Below, piece after piece: positions 12,946 through 22,627 of a stretch of 64,000 bases of DNA (its first letter is position 1; every line of letters begins with the position of its first letter). A model generated the notes under the pieces. That model worked only from the letters and a program-made list of their open reading frames with translations, ran no database searches and had not been told where the DNA came from. Source of the DNA: Daucus carota subsp. sativus (lineage: Eukaryota; Streptophyta; Magnoliopsida; Apiales; Apiaceae); the NCBI RefSeq assembly GCF_001625215.2, contig NC_030388.2:23548558-23612557 (forward strand), written 5' to 3'. The translations under genes were made by a program, and so were the position numbers.

Positions 12946-13463
12946 ACTACTCTTTTGTAAGTAATTAATTATTTAACCTTTATGTTTCATTTTTCTTAGA
13001 GGAAGTTGATACGAGAGGCCACAACATTTCTGTTGGAAGTCCTGAAGCCCAATTTACCGGAACATGCTTTCCTGCAAACTAGGGTGGTTTTCTTTTATAA
13101 TTACCAACTGACTCCTACATAGTTAACCTTAATTAACATCATATGGTTTATAATTCTATAGGTTTTGGAGATAAATATTTTTACTTACCCCAATGTTGTG
13201 GAGGCTATACTAGAAAATGGAATGTTTAGTTATTATAATCGTCCGCGCATTTCTCAACTTTGTAAAGAAGCTGGTCTTTATGTTGAGCTCGTCGGGTACA
13301 CTTTCAACTTAACTATTTGTGAATTTCAGGATATTGTTATTTTACAACTTGATAATGAATTCAAGCTGTTGCATAAGCACTGTGTTAAACGTGTTATTGC
13401 GAATACTCATGTATTGTGTATCACCTATATATGAGGGATGAGTGTTTATATTGTTTTGTGAAG

Positions 13464-13745
13464 GCATGAAGAGGTTTAGTGCTCGACTTCTAAAGCCGAT
13501 GGTTGTCCCTAAAGATTCACTACTTATAACTGTAGTGGAGATGATATATGCTATCTTATGGGGTGACAATAAGAGCATGGTTTTAAAGTTTCACTGGTAA
13601 GAAAATTTTAGTATTTTATTGACATTTCTAAAATCTAGACTAAATGTTCAATATATGTGTTTTTTCTTGCTAGGCAATGGCTTACTCGACAGTTTTATGG
13701 ATGCTGGAAGAGTCCTGATCACAATGTAACTTCTCTGATGTACTA
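13464..13745 (+). pseudogene. Unrecognised exon-like segments
   Basis: An open frame at about 13464-13597 (with MKRFSARLLKPMVVPKDSLL) ends at a good donor 'tttcactg|gtaaga'. It joins in phase to an exon at about 13674 starting after 'gctag' (HW then QWLTRQFYGCWKSPDHN), then stops near 13743. It does not resemble clathrin and I do not recognise the family. It may be a fragment captured by the repeats in this area. Confidence 0.3.
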
Positions 13746-14920
13746 GCACCAAAGCCCGACTTTTTTGGTATCTTGACAGGGGTATTTGAAGATTTGAATT
13801 TTTCCCTTCAAATATCTTGTTCCTGCATAGAAATATAGAATCAAGACGGATGGAAATATAAGGAATCTGAGCCACCCATATATGTTGGAGTAAAGGAATA
13901 TGTGAGCAGGATGATTGTAAAGTGTAAAGGGTTAGATCGGCTAAACTTGCAATGATGTAATTAACCGTGGATGAGTTCATGAAGTATACAAGGGTTGGTG
14001 GAACCTACCAACCAGATGTAGAATGACCATGTTTATTGTTTAACTTGATCTAATTTGATTTGTTTTTGTCACGATACATAATCGGATACATAATCGGGTG
14101 GCGGATGCAGGATTTAGTATATGGTGTGTCACATATTTCATCAAACACCTTGCAGTCTTTATTTTTTCTTTTTCAAATTGTGATTTTTAAAAAATCTAAA
14201 ACTATGAGTATAATAGAGGAGAATTCTGAATAGTCATATCACAAGAACTTGAAGTTTTAGAGTGAAGAAAATCAATTGACGGAGAAGCCAGAACATTTGA
14301 CGGAGACAGGAAAAGCTGTGTACCAATTACAAGATGTATACATAAGTACACATATAAATGTAAAAAAACTAAAAAATAATAAAGGTAGGTCACATGCACT
14401 ATCATTAGCAATGGTACATCCGCCACTGTACATAATTAAAAAGCCGAATTTACCCGTGATGGGTGGGAACAGTCCATAACCCGAGATTTAAAATATACCG
14501 GCTAGCGGTTCCCCATAAAAAAAACAGAATTTCAAATATTTTAGGATATAATTATTCATTAAAAAATCAACCAGATTGTAAGCTTGTCAATAATTGTGCA
14601 ACACACTGAAAATTCTAGTAATATAATTTGTGTGCAGTAGCCAGTGGCCCAGTAGCAACAAAACGTCAAAAATTGGAGTTTTTAATTTTCATTTATCAAG
14701 CTAAATAATTATTGTCTACAAGTGCAGCCGACAATTCAACTTGGTAATGGATGGTAGACCAGGGGAAGTTTTCAGATGACTACCCTTCCCCTGGTAGCTA
14801 TGGTGATTCTCAGAAAGTGCTTGAATATCTACACAAGTCCTCAGCACTCATAACCAGTATATCAGTGAAACAAGGATTAGAAGGTCAGAAAGGAAACAAA
14901 CAGAAACAAAAGTTACAAAG

Positions 14921-17900
14921 ATGAGGGCACATGAACTATCTTCGTACCTCGTGTTCCTTGCTCTAATCATCTCAAATTCTAGCGCTAGACTAAGTGGAAA
15001 CGAAAGAGATCAACAAGCATTATTGGCCTTCAGAGCAAAGATCTTTAATGATCCCCTCGGAGTTTTTAGCTCATGGAATATGTCTCTCCACTTCTGCAGT
15101 TGGGTAGGGATTACATGCAGTAAACAGCACAAAAGAGTCACCAGCATAAACCTCTCATCTAAAGCTCTGGTAGGTTCTTTGTCTCCTGATGTAGGAAACA
15201 TGAGTTTTCTGAGTGAAATCATTCTCTACGACAACCATCTTCAAGGCGCAATTCCTCAAGAAGTAGACCGGCTTTTCAGGCTAAAAGTTCTAAACTTAGG
15301 ACAAAATGCTTTTGAAGGAAGCATACCAAATACCTTGGGACGACTTAATAGGTTGGTCATTCTCAAACTTTTTTCCAATAAACTCTCCGGTGTGATCCCA
15401 ACTTCTGTTTTCAATCTTTCGTCACTGAATGTCTTCAATTTGGCCAATAATCAACTTCAAGGAAGTATACCTTCAGGCTTTGGGTCGACTCTTCCCAATC
15501 TGCAAAAGATTCAGTTATCAGATAACAAATTCAGTGGAAGCATTCCCATGTCACTTTATAATGCTTCTAAACTTCAAACTATTGATTTGCAGTTCAACAA
15601 TTTTAGTGGCCCCATATCTGTAGATTGTAGAAGGTTACTGTATCTTCAAAAACTGAGTCTGGAAAATAATAATCTCGGACTTGGGGAAGAGGATGACTCA
15701 AATTTTTTTTGACTCATTAAAAAATTGCCGCAGCTTAAAGATATTGGAACTGGGGGCCAACAATTTACAAGGATCACTATCCCGTTCTATTGCTAATCTA
15801 TCAGTTGAGCTAACAATGATAAGCTTAGCAGATAATCAGATCTCAGGAAGCATCCCTCCCGATATATCAAAATTTATCAACTTGATCTTTTTATCTTTAG
15901 AAGGAAACAACTTCACCGGCATTATTCCCCCTGAAATCACCGAACTTGGAAAGTTGCAACGTGTTCTTCTTTCTAACAATAGATTTTCAGGGAACATTCC
16001 AGCCTCCATTGGGAACCTATCTATGTTGGATGAGATACATTTACAAAATAATGATTTGAACGGAATGATTCCTCCTAGTTTTGGAAATTGTCCAATGTTG
16101 GTCCTCTTGGATTTGTCTCAAAATAACCTCAGCGGGACTATCCCTAACGAACTTTTTCAGGTTACTCCTTTTTCTGTCAAATTAAATATTTCTCGAAACC
16201 ATTTGGTTGGATCACTACCGGCAGGTATTGGTGCTTTGAAAACCTTAGTTGAATTGGATATCTCTGAAAATGAGTTTGCTGGTTTCATTCCAGCAGAGCT
16301 TGGCGACTGTGTCACCCTTGATTCACTATACATGCAAGGCAACTTCTTACAGGGCAATATCTCCCAATCAATGAAAAAGTTGAGAGGTCTGCGGAATGTT
16401 GATCTTTCTCGCAATAATTTATCTGGGAAAATCCCAGATTTTTTTGAAAACCTATCCTTGAAATATCTAAATCTAAGCTGGAATCATTTTAAAGGAGAGT
16501 TACATACAAAAGGAGTATTTGCAAATGCAAGTGCATTTTCAATAGTAGGCAACAAAGGGCTCTGTGGAGGCATACCTGAACTGCGGCTACGAAGATGCAG
16601 TACACACAAAATGTCTTGGGTACAAATTTTAATCATGATAGGTTCTATACAAGTTCTTCTCGTTGTCGGTTGCCTTTTGTGGCTTAGAAGGAAAAAAACT
16701 GAAACACGTGCAGTATCAATTGGACCTGCATCAGTATTTCTGATCAGATTGTCATATGAGCTTCTCCACCAAGCAACTGACGGGTTCTCACGGGCCAACT
16801 TGGTCAGCGAGGGTGGTTTTGGGTCGGTGTACAAAGGAGAACTGGGTGCACAGTACAGTGAAAACGCTGTTGCCATTAAAGTATTCAATGAAGGAGCAGC
16901 CAACAATTTCAACACGGAGTGTGGAGCCCTACAAAATATACGCCACAGAAACATTGTTAAGATCAGGAGTACATGCAAAAGCATCGAAAGAAGCGGCAAA
17001 GAGTTTACAGCTATCATTTACGACTTTATGGAGAATGGAAGCTTAGATAGGTGGCAATATTTAACATGTCGAACATCTCATCATGAGCTTAGCATGCCTC
17101 AGATTCTGAACCTAAAGAACAGAATAAACATAGCGATTGATGTGGCTAGTGCGCTTGATTATCTTCATAATCAATTGATTGATCCCTTAATACATTGTAA
17201 CCTAAGACAAAGCAATATTTTGCTAGATGCAGAAATGAGTGCATATGTATCAAACTTTGGACTGGCAAAGTTTCTTGCAGATCAATGGCATTCTGATGGA
17301 TTCACAGGACCCTCTGAATATGCACCTCCAGGTAAAATAACTATACAATTTCAACTTCATACATGATCTTTTGTATTGTGTAGTTTTCTCTTGGCCAAAT
17401 CAGTTGAGATCTGGTCAGATTCACCCCCAAGTTGGGATAGAATCAGAGAATTTGCCTTGGGATAGAAACTAAAATAGAAACTAATGTTATTAAGAGAATG
17501 GGAAGGTTTGGCCGTTTGGGGACCCAAGGATGGACCCCGAGGTAGACCTGGCGAGGCTTAGGTGGGGCCTAGTGGGGTCAAGGTGGGGCCTAGTGGGAAC
17601 GGGTTGGGGTCAAGTGTGGGCTCTTAAGCCTTTTTGGAGCCTGTCCAGCGCGGGGTGGATTGAGTGAGGCTGGGGATGGGCCTCAGGTGGATGATGTCAT
17701 CCAGGGGTGAGTGCAGTAATTTGTCTTGGTTTTTGTTTAAGGTTTCTATATATTGGTTCAATAGCCTATATATATATTCATATGCTTGGTGGAAAATTCT
17801 AATTATCATCGGCTTTGAAATTCTATGCACAAGAGTACTATCAGGGAAGCATGGTGTCAACTAAGGGAGATGTCTGCAGCTATGGAATAATATTACTGGA

Positions 17901-18792
17901 GTCTGGAGATGCTAACAGGGAAGAAGATTACTGACCCTATGTTTGATAGATCCTATAAGCTTCAGAACTTTGTTTCCAATGCTTTGTCGGACAGGGTAAT
18001 TGATGTTATTGACCCATTCAATCTACATGAACTTAGTAGATATGATGCAGCAATGGCAATGGATTGTCTAGAGATGCTTTTAGACATTGGTGTGAGATGT
18101 GCCCTGGAGTCACCGCAGTTTCGGCCGGACATTAAAGATACCTTGAGCATTCTGGAAACAGTTAGAAGGGTTTTCGAGGTTCTTATAATCTCTAAAAGTC
18201 TTAAAATTTTAACATTAGAACACAATGATCAGTGTGCACACAAATACAAATCACTAGCATCCTTGTGGCTGTTGAACACCATAAACTCATCTGTTAAAGC
18301 ATATGCACCAACTGGGAAAAAAAAAAATTCATCCAATAAAACGAATTGACGTATTTCATTAATGCAAGGTCCGTCAATGAAATGGACACCAATCCGATAC
18401 TCTACCAAATATTGATGGAGTGGGTTATGGATCGGTGGCTATCAATTTGATTGATGGATCAATAAATGTCTGTCGCATAGGTAAAGGTGCATCAATATGT
18501 TGATTGGACCATTTGATGAATTAAAGAAAGAGAATTTGATGCGAATAGTAATCAAATTGATTTGATAAATTTATCAACTGAAGCTCCAAATAGGTGCATA
18601 TGCTCTTACAGATTGATTAATACTATTCAATTAATAGTTTTCCTGTGTCAAAAAAAAATTAAATAAAATGTTTTGCTTCAGGACAATACAGGTGGTACTG
18701 AGACATATACTACAGGAAGTTTTCAAGATGCAGTCTTGGTGGCTCAAATAAATTCGAGATCTCTACCATGGAACAGGTACAATTTTCCATAG
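14921..18792 (+). pseudogene. LRR receptor-like kinase (Xa21/EFR-like class), frameshifted, pseudokinase domain
   Basis: Starts at 14921 with a signal peptide, an N-terminal cap (CSWVGITC) and about twenty extracellular LRRs (N-L-x-G-x-I-P type), then a membrane span at about 16620-16680 followed by RRKK, and a kinase domain. Exons: 14921-17331, 17834-18178, and probably 18682 onward. Two breaks exist: an extra T in the T-run at 15703-15710, and an extra 7 bp ('tctggag' repeated) near 17898-17910. The kinase keeps the glycine loop (EGGFGSVYKG) and VAIK lysine, but the catalytic loop reads HCNLRQSN instead of HCDLKPSN and DFG is NFG, so phosphotransfer should be lost. Such receptors usually sense microbial or peptide ligands at the cell surface. 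The last exon may run to a stop at 18790-18792 or splice at 18776 into the next kinase. Confidence 0.88.
18297..18605. mobile_element. Tourist-like (PIF/Harbinger) miniature element
   Basis: 309 bp with terminal inverted repeats 'aagcatatgcacc' (left) and 'ggtgcatatgctc' (right), flanked by the target trinucleotide TTA at 18294-18296 and 18606-18608. It lies in the proposed intron 18179-18681 of the receptor kinase. Confidence 0.8.
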
Positions 18793-18799
18793 TTTTAAT

Positions 18800-19329
18800 T
18801 AGAGCCTGACAATCATGTCGTTTCGTGTTTTCGTGTACTCATAGCTAAAACCGAAAACGATCCGAAATCATTTCGTGTACCTGTTTACCCGATCCGAATA
18901 CGAAACGAAATCTTTTGTGTAAACACGAAAAGAAACAAAAAGTACACGAATTAATTTCGTTTACTTTCATGCACTTTTGGTTTATATGAAACAGTCGAAA
19001 TAATTATACCCGAATACACGAAACAGACAAGAAATACTAATGAATATATAAAATAAGTATGTGTATATTGTTATAATACATATATTTATAAGAATATATA
19101 TTACGTATATATAATATATTATAATATATAAAAACTAAAAATTATATATAAAATATTTCGTGTACTTTCGTGTTCCGAAAATGAAAATTCATATCCGACA
19201 CGAAATCTATCGTGTGATTTCGGGTTCATGTACTTGTGTGTTTCATGTATTGAAAATCAAAACCCATAACTGTTTTTTCGTGTCGTTACGTTTCGTGTTA
19301 GCTTGTCAAGTGTTAAATTGCCGGGCTTG
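18800..19329. mobile_element. hAT-type miniature element (530 bp) with 8-bp target duplication
   Basis: It is flanked by 'gttttaat' at 18792-18799 and 19330-19337. The imperfect ends 'tagagcctgacaat' and (reverse complement of the right end) 'caagcccggcaatt' match each other. The interior is rich in 'cgtgtttcgtgtac'-like motifs. A related element is at 52142-52629. It sits inside a putative intron (18777-19394) that would be about 80 bp without it. Confidence 0.8.
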
Positions 19330-19377
19330 GTTTTAATGCATACAGATGTATCAATCACACTTTGAATCTTTTATTTA

Positions 19378-21767
19378 ATGTCCAAACGGTGTAGGTTAGA
19401 AGTTCCAGAAGTGCCCTCTCGAAATCTAGTAGAAAGAAATTCAGGTGGAGCCGACAGGAATGTAGCCGCAACAAGGCAATCGATGGATCCTTCCCCTCAG
19501 ATGGCTCCAAATTCAGTCACAGTGTCATACACAAGGCAGTTGAGGGATCCTTCCCCTCAGATGGCTCCAAATTTAGCCACAGTGTCATACATGGATCTCC
19601 ATAAAGCAACTAATGGGTTTTCCTCAGCCAACTTAGTCGGTGCAGGTGGTTTCGGTTCTGTTTACAAAGGAACATTTGATCAAGAATATGTTCGTCTTCT
19701 CTTAGGGGATAGTGGGATAGAAGATGAGATCGGAATAGCTATTGCAATCAAAGTATTTAACCTTCAACGTAGAGGTGCAGTAAAAAGTTTCAACACCGAG
19801 TATCAAACTTTAAACGACATTGACCACACATATCTTGTCAAGCTTATAACTACATGCACAAGTGTGGATCAGGATGGTCACGACTTTCGAGCTATTCTTT
19901 TTGAGTTCATGGATCAAGGGAGTTTAGAGATGTGGCTGCATCCAACATATAAAAGTAACCATCATGGTCCCATTAAACCTCGAATACTGACCCTTTATGC
20001 CAGAATAAGCATAGGAATTGACATAGCCTATGCCCTCGATTATCTTCATAATCAATGCAAGAATCAAATAATCCATTGTGATCTAAAACCAGGCAACATT
20101 TTGATAGACAAAAACATGTTTGCACGCATTGCAGATTTTGGATTGGCGATAACTCTTCCTGAATACCCAAGTATGAACCTTTGCAGCAGCTCAACTGGAA
20201 TACGAGGAACCACCGGATATATAGCTCCAGGTAAAGTTACTATAAAACTTAGAATAATATGAATTCACCGGGGCTAAATGTAAGACATGATCAGTTTTAG
20301 CTTAGCATAGAACGAGTATACAACGTATACTATTTTTTTTTTCTTTTGCCCCAAGTATACTCATTATTTTCTATGAAGTAGATAGAACAAAAAAGAACAA
20401 GAATTTATAAGCTATGAAAGGCCAGAGTCCGCCCCTCCTCCCTAGCTTGAATCACAGATATTATCATGCCTACATAAAATAAATTAAAACTCACATCACT
20501 AATATTTATCACATTACTAATATTTAGGTATTATGCTCTCATAGTATCATTATTTTGTTTACAACATCAATGTTTATATGCTATTTTCTTGTTAAATTAT
20601 AAAAGATGACATCTTCAATGTTTATGCAGCATTTTCCTATTAATTTGATGATTAATCTTCAACTAACTTCTTTTACTTTCTTTCTCCATAACTACAACAT
20701 CCATTAGACCATTAATTCTCCCTCATACCCATTTACTCTTTTATCTCTTTCTTATTTTTATTTGCACATATATTTGTCAACTTATTTTACATTTTTACAT
20801 AAAATAAATATTTATGGTTAGTGATGTTTAACCAATTTTTATATTTTTAATTTATTCAACTTATTATAATTGTATGCTCATTAAAAAAAAATTGCATGTT
20901 TAAATATTATTATTAATATATATTGAAAATTATTTATATAAAAATATGATTTTTTTTTGTTGGGTACAGAACTTGAACAATTCAGGCAAAGGAAAATTCT
21001 CTAATGGCTTGTTTGGAAACTTGAATTTCATATGAAATTCTAGATCTGATCAAAAGACATGTTTGGATACATTAAAAAAGTTTGATTTGGATTTCATTTA
21101 AAATCCCGGACATTCTAATACTAGTTTAAAGTTGAGAATTTGAAATGACGCCTTAAATCGTGTTATTTGAAATCAAGAATTTGAAATGATATACATGTTT
21201 CCAAACAAAATCTAATAAGATTTGCTTTTATATCTTTTATATGTCTTACATATGCTGGTATTCGAGTCTTTATAAAGATAGACATATATATATGTGTAGA
21301 TTCTTCCTAGAACTCATCATAAATTAGATACATCAATAAATTTGGCAGAGATTATTCTGTAATTGTCCTCTATTATGTAATTTGTGGCTAAAGCTTTTAC
21401 TTTAATATTTTCTTCGCTATTAGAATATGGTCTAGGATGCAAGATGACAACCAAGGGAGACACATACAGCTTTGGGATTCTATTACTGGAGATGCTGACA
21501 GGGAAGAAGCCTACTAATCGTATGTTTCGGGGAGGGCTTAACCTTCACAATTTTGTTTCGCTGTCCTTACCTGACGACGTGATTAAAATTACTGACCCAC
21601 TCATGAAGGTAATGACATCTGCAAATAAAGGGGATGACAAACGAGTAGAGGATTGCCTGACTAGAATGTACAGTATTGGTCTAGCATGCTCCAAGACATC
21701 AGCAAAGGACCGACCAGACATGCGTGATGTATTATATGAGCTGGAATCCATTAGGAACATCTTCTAG
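19378..21767 (+). CDS. Receptor-like protein kinase domain, catalytically complete (non-RD)
   Basis: CDS join 19378-20230 and 21424-21767 (398 aa if started at 19378). The kinase domain has GAGGFGSVYKG, AIAIKVF lysine, alpha-C glutamate (FNTEYQTL), catalytic loop IIHCDLKPGNIL, ADFGLA and GTTGYIAPEYG. All catalytic residues are present. The residue before the catalytic Asp is Cys, so it is a non-RD kinase, as is common in pattern-recognition receptors. The exon break within the APE motif is at the same place and phase as in the preceding gene, so the two are paralogues. There is no signal peptide, LRR or membrane span of its own. An acceptor AG at 19393-19394 allows an in-phase splice from 18776. 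The N-terminal linker carries a 20-residue tandem repeat (19471-19590). It could be a kinase-only gene, the stump of a receptor, or the second half of a tandem-kinase receptor. Confidence 0.8.
19471..19590 (+). repeat. 60-bp coding tandem repeat in kinase linker
   Basis: Two in-frame 60-bp units (19471-19530 and 19531-19590) encode near-identical 20-residue peptides sharing DPSPQMAPN and VSY, directly before the juxtamembrane-like LHKATNGFS of the kinase. Confidence 0.9.
20231..21423 (+). other. Intron of the second kinase, repeat-bearing
   Basis: The 1193-bp intron (GT at 20231, AG at 21422-21423) splits the glutamate of the APE motif. It contains AT-rich sequence and a miniature element candidate at 21006-21212. 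Confidence 0.85.
21006..21212. mobile_element. Miniature inverted-repeat element, 'TGTTTGGAAAC' family
   Basis: Left end 'ggcttgtttggaaac' and right end 'gtttccaaacaaaatc' are inverted repeats. The interior has 'tttcatatgaaattc'- and 'atttgaaatga'-type motifs shared with 30339-30504. The target duplication is uncertain ('ctaat' occurs on both sides). Confidence 0.6.
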
Positions 21768-22620
21768 CTTGAATATAGTTGCGCTACCTCGCCTTTTGAA
21801 AGAATAACACGAAGACAGAAACTTAGGTCCCTCAATGTTGATTTGCACTGCAGTACAATCTCATTAATCCAATATTCTTTCTCGGACCTAAGAATCTTGT
21901 TTCTATTGTATTTTATTATTAGTACTAAACAAGTAAGTATATTTTTGGTCTTGGCATACGTTGATGAGCCTAGAAGGGATTTAAAATGCATATTTTCTAC
22001 ATATAAATTGTCACAAATTTATCGAGAAGGAACAAATTTTACCTGCAATGTGTGCAGTGCAATGTTAAGCTTCGGAGCAACTCCCGGGAAAACAATTTAT
22101 CAACTTCCAGGTATATCGTCTGCACACAGAAAACTAAAATAATTTCACGGAATTTTACATCAAAGATTTTTTTTTTTTTTTTGAGCATTTTAACAAACAG
22201 GTGGAGTGTTGGAACCTTATACAACTATGATTCTTACATTGAGAAAATACTTATGCGAAGTTCCCACTTGCTTACAGGACTGTAAGCCGGTATGGATCGG
22301 TTGTCAATCACGCTCGTTGATATCATGCTCGTGAATAATACTCCCCTGCTCCCTCAGGTTCTTAACCGAAAGGGACGGATGTTCAGCTTTCAGGCGTCTG
22401 TACTCTGTAGTATAGTTTAATAGTTTTATGAATCATTCTAACCCTTTTTTTTGTCGGATTAAAATTAATATTTAAATTTTTATTTTAAATATTTGATTAT
22501 AGATTTGAAAAAACGGATGAAATTAGTAGTTGATTTTAATTTCTGTAAATAAAAATTTATTATTATCAAAAAGTCGTATAATTTAAAGAATTTAGAGAAA
22601 TATCTGATAAAAGAAAATGT
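21768..22620. other. Spacer after the kinase genes
   Basis: No gene recognised: 3' untranslated-like sequence, a T-run near 22167-22182 and AT-rich sequence up to the Mutator-like terminus. Confidence 0.5.
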
Positions 22621-22627
22621 AAAAAAT

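Larger units (their letters stand above)
1896..13420 (+). pseudogene. Clathrin heavy chain pseudogene (5' third only, decayed)
   Basis: Exons at 1896-1940, 2206-2410, 5323-5411, 5490-5568, 5674-5801, 6987-7087, 7213-7314, 8617-8696, 8772-8990, 9014-9075, 9262-9345, 9495-9557, 9816-9902, 13000-13083, 13162-13293 and about 13384-13420 encode blocks of the N-terminal beta-propeller and first leg repeats of clathrin heavy chain, the triskelion coat protein of endocytic and Golgi vesicles. Clear blocks are [63 protein letters not shown] and [10 protein letters not shown]. Decay is plain: about 110 residues after the VAENLV block are missing, 'RDFPYC' runs into a stop then a shifted frame, exons 6-7 are duplicated, a hAT relic lies between 9902 and 13000, and nothing of the C-terminal two thirds of the roughly 1700-residue protein follows. 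Identity of the family is very sure; a functional short product is unlikely. Confidence 0.93.

Noticed and set aside
13648-13980. 110-codon open frame on the minus strand
   Set aside because: Overlaps the plus-strand exon-like segment, no recognisable family, and composition is that of random AT-rich sequence.
22039-22285. Overlapping small frames after the second kinase gene
   Set aside because: They overlap on both strands in AT-rich 3' flank and show no protein features.
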